NCBI GenBank assembly: GCA_016845175.1
Contig: JAERTD010000033.1
Coordinates: forward strand, 1 to 64,000
Reading direction: 5' to 3'
Source of the DNA: Bacteroidota bacterium
GTDB taxonomy: Bacteria; Bacteroidota; Bacteroidia; Bacteroidales; F082
Length of the DNA stretch: 64,000 nt
A program made the translations under genes and the position numbers. Below, piece after piece: positions 35,174 through 44,650 of the stretch (the first letter of the stretch is position 1; each line of letters opens with the position of its first letter). Under the pieces are notes generated by a model. That model saw nothing but the letters and a program-made list of their open reading frames with translations, made no database searches and was not told the origin of the DNA.

Positions 35174-35686
35174 CTATTGTTTTCTTTTATACAATCCATC
35201 AAATAATATGTTCCAGCTTTTTCCATTATCCCGGCTCAACTCCCAGGTCTGCCTAACCTCCCCGTTTACAGGCGTCCAACGGATGCGGTTGATATGGGTT
35301 TTTCCATCCAGCTTCTTAGTGTTTTCCAGACTCATCATCCCATTCTTAAACTCTCCGGCCAGTTTGAGGGCACTCCCTCCGTTATCTATCCAAAACTGTT
35401 CCCATTGAAGACTTTCCTTATTGAAAATATTGATGCTTTTACCATGATAGGGAGATGGTGCAGACTGATAGTGTTCCAATAATGCCACACTATCCAGAAT
35501 GCTTTCTATGTGGCTGATACCCACGATAGTATCAGTGCCATATTTGTAAACCTCCCAATGGCCCAACCAGAAATCAAACTGATGTTGTTTTTCTTTTAGT
35601 TCGGCATCCGAAAGAACAGATTGGCCTTGGCTTATATTGCTAATAAGCAAAATGACTAGGAATAATAGCGAGGTAAATCGATTCAT
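35174..35686 (-). CDS. Exported DUF1579-like beta-barrel protein
   Basis: 170 residues with a signal peptide ending ISQGQ. The mature part begins FDFWLGHWEVYKYG and contains repeated short strands with Trp residues (WEQFWIDNGG, RQTWELSRDNGKSWNILFDGLYKR), resembling the DUF1579/lipocalin-like family. Function unknown; probably periplasmic. Likely cotranscribed with the TfoX-N gene. Confidence 0.7.
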   Translation of the reverse strand: MNRFTSLLFLVILLISNISQGQSVLSDAELKEKQHQFDFWLGHWEVYKYGTDTIVGISHIESILDSVALLEHYQSAPSPYHGKSINIFNKESLQWEQFWIDNGGSALKLAGEFKNGMMSLENTKKLDGKTHINRIRWTPVNGEVRQTWELSRDNGKSWNILFDGLYKRKQ

Positions 35687-35783
35687 ATATAGCTTAAATA
35701 TAGCACATTAAGTGATTTTCTCAAAAGATGAGCATGCTGTAAATATATGGTATTTGCCAATAGGTTGGGAGGATGGAATCCTG

Positions 35784-36887
35784 TTATTGAGATAACTTAA
35801 GGCGGGCAGAAATAGGAAAGTGATCGGAACGACGCAGCTTGTGTCGGTTGTATTCACTTACTTCTAAACTGTTGCTGCTCATGATATAATCGATGCGCAG
35901 CATAGGTAGGTCGCCAGCATAAGTTCTGCCGATTCCGTTTCCTTTTTGTGTAAATGAATCATCCAGATAATTCATGAGTTGGTGATATACAAAGGAAGAG
36001 GGGGTATCATTGAAGTCCCCGCACAGTATAATATGTTTTGGTGATGTCTTAAGGATTTCGATCACATATTCTATCTGCTTTTCCCTGAGCCGGAAGGCCT
36101 GAGACAATTTGCTGATAATCTTTTTCGAGTGGGCTTTAAACCCCATATCATCCTTTGAGTCTCGGTTCATCACAAATTCAATGTCCTCAGGTACCAACCT
36201 GATGTTGGCCAGATGGATATTAAAAACCCTTAGGGTGTCATTTCCATAAAGCAAGTCGGTGTAAATGCCAAAGGTTCTGCTGCCTTCAAATTTTAGTTTA
36301 CCCTTATTGATGGCCGGAAATTTGGAAAATATGACCAGGCCTGATAAATAATTGTAGCGTGGGTTATAATAACTTTCAAAGTAATAGGTACCTGCATGCA
36401 GACTGTCTTTTAGTGTTTTCAGGGGTTGGTAGAGGTTTTGATCATGGGACTGAAATTCTTGCAGGCAAACCACAGAAGCATCTTCTTCCTTAAGAAAATT
36501 CAAGATGTCATTTTTTACGGTGAGGGCCGTAAATTCCTGACTTCCTTTACTGAATTGTTGGACATTATAGGATACCACCTTTAAGCCCTGATCATCTATA
36601 GCCTTATTGGTCGAGAATTGGAAATTGCTTAACATATTGCCACTCCCAGCCACAAGCACCAGTATGTTGAGCCAGAGCCACTTGCTTTTAAAAAACACCA
36701 ACAACATCAGCATCAAAAGGTTAATGATGAAGATCATGGGATACATCAGACCGAAAACAGCAAATAAAGCAGTGGTTGATGGTGCAAAACTACCAGCCAG
36801 AAGTGAAAAAACAAGAGCCAATACTGCCAGTAAATTTAGCGGAATGACTATGATTACTATTGGGTTATGTGACTTGGTATGAAACAA
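35784..36887 (-). CDS. Membrane-anchored endonuclease/exonuclease/phosphatase family protein
   Basis: 367 residues. Three N-terminal transmembrane segments (about 8-85), then an EEP domain with VSYNVQQF, CLQEFQSHD, FNIHLANI, ILCGDFNDTPSS and RSDHFPISARL, so all metal and catalytic residues are present. The start used is TTG at 36887; no ATG or GTG exists between the in-frame stop at 36911-36909 and the first membrane helix. Bacteroidota carry this gene downstream of rhomboid genes. Substrate (nucleic acid, phospholipid or phosphate ester) is unknown. Confidence 0.88.
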   Translation of the reverse strand: MFHTKSHNPIVIIVIPLNLLAVLALVFSLLAGSFAPSTTALFAVFGLMYPMIFIINLLMLMLLVFFKSKWLWLNILVLVAGSGNMLSNFQFSTNKAIDDQGLKVVSYNVQQFSKGSQEFTALTVKNDILNFLKEEDASVVCLQEFQSHDQNLYQPLKTLKDSLHAGTYYFESYYNPRYNYLSGLVIFSKFPAINKGKLKFEGSRTFGIYTDLLYGNDTLRVFNIHLANIRLVPEDIEFVMNRDSKDDMGFKAHSKKIISKLSQAFRLREKQIEYVIEILKTSPKHIILCGDFNDTPSSFVYHQLMNYLDDSFTQKGNGIGRTYAGDLPMLRIDYIMSSNSLEVSEYNRHKLRRSDHFPISARLKLSQ

Positions 36888-36901
36888 GTGTAGGATATGC
36901 C

Positions 36902-37846
36902 TTATTTTTTATTACTTGACTTGAAAAGTAATTCTTTTTCTTTTTTGCTCAGACTGCTGTATCCTGATTTTGAGATTTTATCCAGGATTTCATCTATCTC
37001 CTCCTGCTGGGCAGCTTTATTTGCATTGTATTCATCATCACTGAAGCTCCTTTTGTTTTGTGGCCTGGAAGCTTTAAAATTGGCAGATGGTTTTGAGTGA
37101 TAGGTGAACTTTGGAAGCTTAAAATTGTTCAGGAAGGAGGTCAGGTCATTCCCGTTCCTAAGCATATAGGCATAAACGAATCCCCAGAAAGCACCTCCCA
37201 AATGGGCAATATGCCCACCTGCATTGCCTTGCCTCATACTTAGCAGGTCGATGGCGACAAATACAATGGCCACATATTTCATTTTAACCCGACCAATAAA
37301 CAACAGTTGAACCGTATAATTGGGCACATAGGTACTAATGGCAATAATGATGGCCAGTACTGATGCGGAGGCACCCAAAGCCACGGCCTGGCCTTTAACA
37401 TCGCTAAACAGCGGAAATAGATTAAATGAAATAATAAAGAACAGGGCACCCATAAGACCTCCCAGGATATAAGTACGTAAAAGTTTCCTGGGACCCAGAT
37501 ATTCGAGAAATATTCTGCTGCCAAAATACAGCATCACCATATTAAAGAGCAGATGGAAGAAACCTTCATGCAAAAACATATAGGTGAAAAAGGTCCATGG
37601 CTTGAAAATCAGGGTATTCAGATCAGAGGGCAGGGCAAAATACTCTGCCACCAATCCGATGGCCACGCCAGCGCCCGAATTGTCTGCACCAGCTAGCCAG
37701 GCTAGGGTCTCAATCAACTGTACTACTATAAAAACAGCAGTGTTAATGAGCAATAGCCTGGAAAGTACGGTTTTGGATAAAAAAAGTTGTTTAAAAAACT
37801 CTCCGGTATTTGATGGTTGGCCAAACATTCTATTCAATAATTTCAA
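36902..37846 (-). CDS. Rhomboid family intramembrane serine protease
   Basis: 314 residues, six or seven membrane segments (about 28-245) and a cytoplasmic tail with the Bacteroidota-typical EIDEILDKISKSGYSSLSKKEKELL stretch. The catalytic Ser is in LGASASVLA, a GxSx variant of GxSG, and the His in GHIAHLGGAFWG. It cuts membrane proteins within the bilayer; substrates are unknown. Paired with a second rhomboid gene 24 bp upstream. Confidence 0.92.
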   Translation of the reverse strand: MKLLNRMFGQPSNTGEFFKQLFLSKTVLSRLLLINTAVFIVVQLIETLAWLAGADNSGAGVAIGLVAEYFALPSDLNTLIFKPWTFFTYMFLHEGFFHLLFNMVMLYFGSRIFLEYLGPRKLLRTYILGGLMGALFFIISFNLFPLFSDVKGQAVALGASASVLAIIIAISTYVPNYTVQLLFIGRVKMKYVAIVFVAIDLLSMRQGNAGGHIAHLGGAFWGFVYAYMLRNGNDLTSFLNNFKLPKFTYHSKPSANFKASRPQNKRSFSDDEYNANKAAQQEEIDEILDKISKSGYSSLSKKEKELLFKSSNKK

Positions 37847-37870
37847 TTAGTAAAAAGGAGCACAGCCTGA

Positions 37871-38614
37871 TTAATACAGCTGACCTTTTTGTTTCCAGTA
37901 CCTGATGATCAGGTAGCCAAATAGCATACCGCCCAAATGGGCAAAATGAGCCACATTATCGCCAGGGCTATTGGCAATGCCTGAGAAAAGTTCGATGGCA
38001 CCATAAATGATGACAAAATACTTTGCTTTAATAGGTATGGCAAAATAAATGTAAATCAGGGAGTTGGGGAACATCATCCCAAAGGCAAGCAAAATGCCGA
38101 ATACAGCACCAGAGGCACCCACGGTTGTTGAATTTACAATGGCATTCAGGGCACCCATGCCGGAATCCTGATAGTTCATTCCTTGCTGGATAACGGAGTA
38201 ACCCTCTTTATACACGATTTCTATTTGTTCTGGTGATAAGCCGGCTTCCAGCACACTAATCCGTATATAGGCCACTATCATCTGAATAACAGCAGCGCCA
38301 ACACCTGTGGCCAAATAATAATTTAAAAATCGTTTTGGGCCCCAAACATTTTCAAGTACATTTCCAAACATCCATAGGGCAAACATATTGAACAGGATAT
38401 GTGAAAACCCTCCGTGCATAAACATATAGCTGACAAACTGCCACACACCAAAATCAGGAGAACTAGGGTAGTGCAATCCCAGATAGCGGTTTAAGTCGAG
38501 GTTTAAGGCGCTCCCCATAGCCAGGGTCCCAAGAAAGAACAAGCCGTTGATTATCAGTAGGTTTTTAACTACCAATGGTAGCACATTAAATCCTCTGGGG
38601 CTATATTGTTGCAT
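37871..38614 (-). CDS. Rhomboid family intramembrane serine protease
   Basis: 247 residues, six transmembrane segments. Catalytic Ser in VGASGAVFGILLA (canonical GxSG) and His in NVAHFAHLGGMLFG; MFMHGGFSHILFNMFALWMFG is the conserved second-helix His/Asn region. There is no tail like that of its neighbour. The mutL-rhomboid-rhomboid-EEP order is a common Bacteroidota arrangement, probably an operon. Confidence 0.94.
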   Translation of the reverse strand: MQQYSPRGFNVLPLVVKNLLIINGLFFLGTLAMGSALNLDLNRYLGLHYPSSPDFGVWQFVSYMFMHGGFSHILFNMFALWMFGNVLENVWGPKRFLNYYLATGVGAAVIQMIVAYIRISVLEAGLSPEQIEIVYKEGYSVIQQGMNYQDSGMGALNAIVNSTTVGASGAVFGILLAFGMMFPNSLIYIYFAIPIKAKYFVIIYGAIELFSGIANSPGDNVAHFAHLGGMLFGYLIIRYWKQKGQLY

Positions 38615-38694
38615 ATATGTTATTCTTATCTGTTTCGATCAAACGCCGGGTCCATCACAATTCGTATGTGTTTCCATGTTTGAACTGTTAATTA

Positions 38695-40539
38695 TTACTT
38701 TTTTGCCTTAATCAAATCATCAATATCGGCGAGAGGTACTATGGTCAATATCTTGCTGCCATCCGGAGCAGTTTCAGGAACTGTACTGGCAAACAATTGA
38801 TCAAATGTGGCTGACATTTCCTGTTGCGTCATTTTTTTGTTTTCAAACCCCGACAGTTTGCCAGCCATTGAGCGGGCTAAAATAATATTTTTATTTACAG
38901 CAAGATCGCCAGACTCCTGCTTGTGCTGCTCAATAATATACTCCAGGGTAGCTGTAACTGAATCGTCATTTAAGTCACCGGGAATTCCATTGATAACGAA
39001 GCTGTTACTTCCAAGTGCCTCAATGATAAAACCAATTTTTTCGAGTTCCTTCTTCAGTGTTCTGATGATTTCTGCATCTCCTGGAGAGAAGTGAACTTCT
39101 TCAGGAAAAAGTTGTTGTTGAGAGGGATTTTGCATGCCTTCAAGCAGAGACAAATATTGCTCGTAGAAGATACGTTGCTTGGCTTTTACCTGATCAATCA
39201 TCATCAGTCCGGAGGCCACATTGGTCAAAATATATTTGCCATGTACCTGAAAAAATGAGCCCACATGGGAAGATTCCTCCAAATCAAGAGCCTCGGTATT
39301 TGATTTCAGCACCTCAGGAAAATCAGAAGTTACAGGCATCTTTGGACTGCTTTGAAACAGGTTTTCCCATTGGTCATCACCTTCACGTTTATCGGGTTTC
39401 TGATAGGGGATATCTGTTTTCCTTTCTTCCCTGAAAGGGTTAAAATCAGGGTTTACCTGAATACCAGGAATGGGGATATTCTCTTTTGGTGGCGTATTCA
39501 GGCTTGCCTCTATGCTGGGTTCTACATCAAAGTCGAGGGTGGGTGTGAAATTATATTTTCCAATGGATTGCTTCACAGCCGCATGCAGTACTGCATAGAT
39601 AAAGCGGGCATTTCGGAAGTTTACTTCAGTTTTGGTGGGATGGATATTGATGTCGATTTCTTCCGGATCCACTTCAATGTGTATGAAATAGGATGGGTGG
39701 GCATCTGTTGGTATCAATTCATGATAGGCATTGGCTACTGCATGATGCAAATAGGCATGCTTGATAAAGCGTCCATTCACAAAGAAATACTGCTCGCCTC
39801 TTGTTTTTTTAGCGAATTCGGCTTTCCCGATAAAACCGCTGATGTTTACTTCATCGGTTTTTTGCTCAACGGTCAGCAGTCTTTCATTGTAGATGTTCCC
39901 AAACAGGTCAACAATTCTTTTCTTCAGGCTTTCCGGATTCAGCTTGAATACCACTTTGTCATTATGGGTCATGGAAAAACCAATCTCTGGATTGATCAAT
40001 GAAACCCTTATGAATTCCTCAATGATATGCCTGGTTTCTGCCGCATTGGATTTTAAGAAGTTACGGCGCGCAGGTACATTAAAAAACAAATTCTTTACGG
40101 CAATATTACTACCGGGATTTGCAGCTATAGCCTCCTGTCCAATGACTTTGGAGCCTTCAATTTTAAGTAGGGTGCCCAATTCCTCATCATGGGGTTTCGT
40201 CCTGACTTCCACCTGTGCAATCGCTGCGATGGAAGCCAATGCCTCTCCGCGAAATCCCATGGTCCTTATGGCGAACAAATCATCGGCAGAGTTTATTTTC
40301 GAAGTGGCATGACGTTCGAAACTCATGCGCACATCAATGGCCGACATGCCACTACCATTATCAAGCACCTGGATGAGGGTTTTGCCGGCATCCTTGATAA
40401 TCAATTGAATGGTATCGGCACCAGCATCCAATGCATTTTCAAGGAGTTCCTTAACCGCAGAAGCCGGACGTTGTATTACCTCGCCAGCAGCTATTTGATT
40501 GGCCACAGATTCAGGAAGCAATTTAATGATATTCGTCAT
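38695..40539 (-). CDS. mutL: DNA mismatch repair protein MutL
   Basis: 614 residues. The GHKL ATPase is complete (VANQIAAGEVIQRPASAVKELLENALDAGA, DNGSGM, TMGFRGEALASI), followed by the transducer domain (GEQYFFVNGRF, IHPTKTEV). The C-terminal dimerisation domain lacks the endonuclease motif DQHA(X)2E(X)4E (here DQVKAKQRIFYE) and the CPHGRP motif, so nicking activity is unlikely. It works with MutS in mismatch repair. Confidence 0.96.
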   Translation of the reverse strand: MTNIIKLLPESVANQIAAGEVIQRPASAVKELLENALDAGADTIQLIIKDAGKTLIQVLDNGSGMSAIDVRMSFERHATSKINSADDLFAIRTMGFRGEALASIAAIAQVEVRTKPHDEELGTLLKIEGSKVIGQEAIAANPGSNIAVKNLFFNVPARRNFLKSNAAETRHIIEEFIRVSLINPEIGFSMTHNDKVVFKLNPESLKKRIVDLFGNIYNERLLTVEQKTDEVNISGFIGKAEFAKKTRGEQYFFVNGRFIKHAYLHHAVANAYHELIPTDAHPSYFIHIEVDPEEIDINIHPTKTEVNFRNARFIYAVLHAAVKQSIGKYNFTPTLDFDVEPSIEASLNTPPKENIPIPGIQVNPDFNPFREERKTDIPYQKPDKREGDDQWENLFQSSPKMPVTSDFPEVLKSNTEALDLEESSHVGSFFQVHGKYILTNVASGLMMIDQVKAKQRIFYEQYLSLLEGMQNPSQQQLFPEEVHFSPGDAEIIRTLKKELEKIGFIIEALGSNSFVINGIPGDLNDDSVTATLEYIIEQHKQESGDLAVNKNIILARSMAGKLSGFENKKMTQQEMSATFDQLFASTVPETAPDGSKILTIVPLADIDDLIKAKK

Positions 40540-40559
40540 AAAGAAAAACTTCTAAATCC

Positions 40560-40871
40560 CTATCTTACACCAAATAAGGCAATTAATTTGTCGACAAAGT
40601 CTGTAAAAAAGATCAGATAGATCCCCCCAATAACTACTGAACCATAAAATAGATAGGAGATACTGATACTCAATGTACTTTTTTTGCCTTCCTTATCCTC
40701 TTTTCGCCACCTTTTCGACATTTGCCGTCGTAAACCTTCCTTATGACTTAACTCGGAGCTGTAACCCAGATTGGCTTTTTTTTGTTCAAGAGCTGCTTTC
40801 TCTTCATCATAATACCTGGGACGGTATGAAAACCGCTTAGGCTGTGGTGTTTTGAAAGTGATGAAACGCAT
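40560..40871 (-). CDS. Small membrane protein preceding mutL, function unknown
   Basis: 103 residues. A basic, Tyr/Arg-rich N-terminal half (RFSYRPRYYDEEK, RRQMSKRWRKEDKEGKK) is followed by one transmembrane helix (about 70-90). Similar short proteins sit next to mutL in other Bacteroidota. I do not recognise a function. The gene ends 20 bp before mutL starts. Confidence 0.75.
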   Translation of the reverse strand: MRFITFKTPQPKRFSYRPRYYDEEKAALEQKKANLGYSSELSHKEGLRRQMSKRWRKEDKEGKKSTLSISISYLFYGSVVIGGIYLIFFTDFVDKLIALFGVR

Positions 40872-40893
40872 ATTATCCTGACTTTTGTGATTA

Positions 40894-40901
40894 CAAAATT
40901 A
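40894..40901 (-). promoter_or_regulatory. Predicted -7 element for the mutL operon
   Basis: TAATTTTG on the minus strand (40901-40894), 23 nt before ATG 40871. The remaining spacer up to 41119 shows no other clear signal. Confidence 0.4.
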
Positions 40902-41119
40902 CCTTAATTTGGCAATTCAGACCACTACCTTAACATAAAATAACAATTCGATCTCTTATACTTAGTAATAATGCTGTGTTGAGATCAATCTTTGACTTGC
41001 AGAAACCTGATTCAGAAACAGCGGATCCCATTTTATTATACTGCTGAGCATTAAAATTATCTCTCTGTCCCAGGCTACCGTCTTAATGCCTATTTTTACC
41101 ACATCAAAAAATTGGGAAA

Positions 41120-41497
41120 ATGAATATTAGCAATCCAATGGATAAGCTTATTGTGGTAGGAGATAGGGTTCTTATAAAGCCCAAGAGTGCTGCCAATAAG
41201 ACCAGAAGTGGTTTATTACTCCCTCCTGGTTATAAGGAAAAGGAAGAAATACAAAGTGGTTATGTGGTCAAAGCTGGTCCTGGATATCCCATACCCTTAC
41301 CTTCAGATGAATTGGAAGAGCCCTGGAAGAAAAAAGAAGACCAGATTAATTATATTCCCTTACAGGCTATGGTAGGTGACTTGGCCATTTTTCTGAAAAA
41401 AGGAGCAGTGGAGGTTCAGTACCATAATGAGAAGTATTTCATTGTACCTCAACATTCCATATTACTGCTGGAACGTGACGAATTAAACGAAGGCTGA
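41120..41497 (+). CDS. Divergent GroES-like (Cpn10) protein
   Basis: 125 residues. KLIVVGDRVLIKPKSAANKTRSGLLLPPGYKEKEEIQSGYVVKAGPG matches the N-terminal half of Cpn10 including the mobile-loop position; the C-terminal half has the expected GDLAIFLKKGAVEV and FIVPQHSILL strands. It has a 25-residue insertion with PLPSDELEEPWKKKED absent from standard GroES (about 95 residues). An in-frame ATG at 41138 is an alternative start. No groEL is adjacent, so it is probably an auxiliary co-chaperonin. Confidence 0.85.
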   Translation: MNISNPMDKLIVVGDRVLIKPKSAANKTRSGLLLPPGYKEKEEIQSGYVVKAGPGYPIPLPSDELEEPWKKKEDQINYIPLQAMVGDLAIFLKKGAVEVQYHNEKYFIVPQHSILLLERDELNEG

Positions 41498-41526
41498 TCT
41501 TCTCATTCTTAATTGCCACTAAATCA

Positions 41527-42681
41527 ATGATTAATCTAACAAAATTCATTTCAGTTCTTCTGCTGTTTGCCCTGTTGAATGCCTGTACATCCAAACAGGA
41601 ATCAGTTCCCTATGAACGATTATTTAACGATAGTATCCAGAGAGGTTTGCCATCCATCATCAGCCATGCCAAGGGCTTTAGTGTGTATCAGCTGGATTCG
41701 GTGTTCCGATTGGATATTTACCAGCCCAATTTAGGACAGAATATTGCTGCAACTTATTATTTATCAAAGAAGTTCTCAGAGCAGGAACTTGCAGCGCACA
41801 ACAACTATCTGAAAATACCACTTGATAGTGTAGCTGTATTCTCGGGCACCCAAATCAACGCTTTTGAAAGATTGGGCTTGTTGGAGTCCATTGTTGGTAT
41901 TTCGGAGGCCAGATATATTATTAATCCGGATATTGCTGAACGACTGGAAGAAGGAAGTATTATGGAATTAAGCAACAGTGGTAGCTTTTACCTGGAGCGC
42001 ACACTTATGCTGAATCCTCAGCTGATTTTTTATTCACCCTATAAGTTCAATGAGGTCCATCCCTTGGCAGCAGCCAAAATCACTATGGTTCCCTTTTTCG
42101 ATTTCCGGGAAAAGGATCCTCTGGGTAGGGCAGAGTGGGTAAAATTCACAGCCCTTTTTTACGACCAAATGGAGGAGGCTTCAGAACTGTTTCAGCATAT
42201 TGTCACCCAGTATGAATCCTATGCTGCTATGGTCGCTGAGGTAGAATACCGACCCACTGTTTTTGCAGATAAATACTTCAATGGGCAATGGTATGTGCCT
42301 GGTGGACAGAGTTATGTGGCCAAACTTTTTTTTGATTCTGGGTCGGATTACCTATGGGCAGATGATCCACACACAGGCAGTTTCCCTCTGGATTATGAAG
42401 TTGTTTTTGCCAAGGCGCACGATGCTGATTTTTGGCGTATCCTGGGATCTTATGGTGATACACCCAGTTATGCTGCTTTGGAATCTGAAAATGGACTTTA
42501 TCGGCATTTTAAGGCCTTCAAAAACAAACAGATCATTCATTGCGATGCTCAGGCGACTGCTTTTTTTGAAACCAGTCCACTGGAACCCCAGTTAGTATTG
42601 GCCGACCTCATTAAAGCTTTTCACCCGGAGCTTTTGCCTGATTATCATGCTAAGTACTATAAAGTTCTTTTGAAAGAATAA
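41527..42681 (+). CDS. ABC transporter substrate-binding lipoprotein (iron-chelate/cobalamin type)
   Basis: 384 residues, lipobox LNAC (Cys20). Typical BtuF/FepB cluster features: VAVFSGTQINAFERLGLLESIVGIS, a bilobed arrangement with LMLNPQLIFYSPY, and a second lobe with VFADKYFNGQWYVPGGQSYVAKLF. It starts 30 bp after the GroES-like gene and precedes a FecCD permease and ATPase, making a full importer. The ligand (siderophore, haem or cobalamin) cannot be read; no cobalamin riboswitch was found upstream. Confidence 0.9.
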   Translation: MINLTKFISVLLLFALLNACTSKQESVPYERLFNDSIQRGLPSIISHAKGFSVYQLDSVFRLDIYQPNLGQNIAATYYLSKKFSEQELAAHNNYLKIPLDSVAVFSGTQINAFERLGLLESIVGISEARYIINPDIAERLEEGSIMELSNSGSFYLERTLMLNPQLIFYSPYKFNEVHPLAAAKITMVPFFDFREKDPLGRAEWVKFTALFYDQMEEASELFQHIVTQYESYAAMVAEVEYRPTVFADKYFNGQWYVPGGQSYVAKLFFDSGSDYLWADDPHTGSFPLDYEVVFAKAHDADFWRILGSYGDTPSYAALESENGLYRHFKAFKNKQIIHCDAQATAFFETSPLEPQLVLADLIKAFHPELLPDYHAKYYKVLLKE

Positions 42682-42785
42682 GCAGATCCAGCTGTAGAAA
42701 GTAGCTGGCATTGGACTGACTACTAATGAACTGGTATATTAATTGACTTCAGCCTATTTGATAAAGTTTATTATTCTATTTTTAT

Positions 42786-43832
42786 TTGCTCATGTTGCAT
42801 AAGAAAAATATGGTGCTTTGGTTTATCGGTTTAAGCCTGATGCTGGCTGTGCTGTTTTATGCAAACTTGTGGTATGGTTCTGTACTTATCCAGTGGACAG
42901 ATATATTTTCGGTACTTATGGGTAAAACTTCTGTTACTGATATCAGTCGGGTGATTGTATTGGAATACAGATTACCACAGGCCATTACTGCCTTGTCGGT
43001 GGGCATGGGCCTGGGCGTGGCTGGCTTATTGTTGCAGACCATTTTCAGAAATCCCCTGGCAGGACCTTCTGTTCTGGGAATCAGCTCCGGGGCAAGCCTG
43101 GGCGTAGCTATTGTAATCTTACTTGGTACAAGTTTACAGTTCGACTGGCTTGGTTCCACTCATATTCTGAGCGAACTAGGAGTGGTATTTGCTGCCTTTT
43201 CAGGTGCTTTACTCGTCTTAGGCATCATTTTGTTTGCCTCAGGTCGCATTGCCAATGTGGTGAGTATTCTCATCATTGGAATAATGATTGGCTATACAGT
43301 CTCGGCCATTGTTGGTTTTCTTCAATTCATGAGCCATGCGGAGGAGCTACATGCCTATGTACTGTGGGGTCTGGGTAGCTTTTCCAACAGCAGCAGTGAA
43401 CAGTCGGTTTTTCTACTGATCAGCATGTTGATAGTTGTGGGCATTGGTTTTGTTTTCATAAAACCACTAAATGCCTTATTGATGGGAGAAAGCTATGCCC
43501 GAAGTGTAGGTGTGAACACCACGAGAGTGCAGAGGGCTGTTATTATATTATCGGGATTGATCATTGCTCTGGCCACAGCATTTACCGGACCCATAGCCTT
43601 TATTGGGCTGGCTGTACCACATTTGGCGAGAAACTTATTCCGCAGCTCAAATCATGGTTTACTGATCCCATCTGTCCTGCTTATGGGTTCCATACTGACC
43701 CTATTATGTAATCTGATTGCCAAATTACCAGGCTATGATACTTCCTTGCCCATTAATGCAGTAACTTCATTGATTGGAGCGCCCATTGTGATCTGGGTTA
43801 TTGTCAAACGCGGACGCTTAAAAAAGGGATAA
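42786..43832 (+). CDS. FecCD/BtuC-type ABC transporter permease
   Basis: 348 residues, about ten transmembrane helices. Family markers: EYRLPQAITALSVGMGLGVAGLLLQTIFRNPLAGPSVLGISSGAS and the cytoplasmic coupling helix GPIAFIGLAVPHLARNLFRSSNH. Inner-membrane channel for an iron chelate or cobalamin. One base separates it from the ATPase gene. Confidence 0.95.
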   Translation: MLMLHKKNMVLWFIGLSLMLAVLFYANLWYGSVLIQWTDIFSVLMGKTSVTDISRVIVLEYRLPQAITALSVGMGLGVAGLLLQTIFRNPLAGPSVLGISSGASLGVAIVILLGTSLQFDWLGSTHILSELGVVFAAFSGALLVLGIILFASGRIANVVSILIIGIMIGYTVSAIVGFLQFMSHAEELHAYVLWGLGSFSNSSSEQSVFLLISMLIVVGIGFVFIKPLNALLMGESYARSVGVNTTRVQRAVIILSGLIIALATAFTGPIAFIGLAVPHLARNLFRSSNHGLLIPSVLLMGSILTLLCNLIAKLPGYDTSLPINAVTSLIGAPIVIWVIVKRGRLKKG

Positions 43833-43833
43833 T

Positions 43834-44631
43834 ATGTCGACATTACTACATATCGATTCCATATCCACCGGTTATCATTGGAATACCCGGAATGAAGTAA
43901 TCCTGCATGACAATATCTCAGCCCAAGTATCCAACGGAGAAATGGTTTGTATGCTGGGTCCTAATGGAGCTGGTAAATCAACCTTTATGAGAACAATACT
44001 GGGTTTTGAACCCTTGCATAGGGGACAGGTATATTTTGATAAAAAATCATTGACTGATCTGAGTGTTCATGCATTGGCAAAAAAAGTGGCTGTGGTTCTG
44101 ACTGATAGGATAGATGATAATTTCCTTTCGGCCTACGAAGTAGTTTCTTCCGGACGGTATCCTTATGCTTCCTTTACCGGGCGCTTAAAAGAAACTGATC
44201 ACCAACACATTGTTGAAGCATTGGCATTGGTCGGTGCCAGCGCTCTGTCATCCCGTTTTTTTAGGGAGTTAAGTGATGGTGAAAAGCAGAGGGTTTTACT
44301 GGCACGGGCCCTTGCACAGGATACTGACCTGATATTTCTGGATGAGCCTGCTGCCTTTATTGATTCTCCAGGAAAAGTTGAACTCATGGAGTTGTTAAGA
44401 TCCCTTTGCCAGCAGAATGACAAAGGCATACTAATTACTACTCACGATATGGAACCAGCGCTACGGTTTGCAGATAAACTGTGGTTGTTTGCCGATCAGC
44501 GACACTTTCAGGAGGGAAGCCCTGAACAGTTAATTAGAGGAGGATCAATTAATTCCTTTTTTGATACTGAGGAAGTAGTATTTAATCCTGAAAACAGACG
44601 TTTTGAAAAACGCATTGACCAGAATTCATAA
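43834..44631 (+). CDS. ABC transporter ATP-binding protein (FhuC/BtuD type)
   Basis: 265 residues. Walker A GPNGAGKST, a Q-loop position occupied by VVLTDRIDDN (no clear Gln), the signature FRELSDGEKQRVLLARAL (usual LSGGE replaced by LSDGE), Walker B LIFLDEPAAFID and switch His in TTHDME. It powers the permease encoded just upstream. LSDGE and the odd Q-loop are seen in some cobalamin/iron ABC ATPases and do not imply loss of function. Confidence 0.95.
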   Translation: MSTLLHIDSISTGYHWNTRNEVILHDNISAQVSNGEMVCMLGPNGAGKSTFMRTILGFEPLHRGQVYFDKKSLTDLSVHALAKKVAVVLTDRIDDNFLSAYEVVSSGRYPYASFTGRLKETDHQHIVEALALVGASALSSRFFRELSDGEKQRVLLARALAQDTDLIFLDEPAAFIDSPGKVELMELLRSLCQQNDKGILITTHDMEPALRFADKLWLFADQRHFQEGSPEQLIRGGSINSFFDTEEVVFNPENRRFEKRIDQNS

Positions 44632-44650
44632 ATCCTAATACTGCGATAAG

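Noticed and set aside
39352-40002. Open frame of 216 codons on the plus strand inside mutL
   Set aside because: Antisense shadow of a clearly coding gene; the translated sequence resembles no family and has no ribosome site.
40872-41119. Cobalamin riboswitch upstream of the ABC importer
   Set aside because: I looked for the B12-box and its flanking stems here and in 42682-42785 and found none; ligand left open.
42688-42708. CCAGCT/AGCTGG hairpin between the SBP and permease genes
   Set aside because: Six-base stem without a T tract; too weak to call a terminator.
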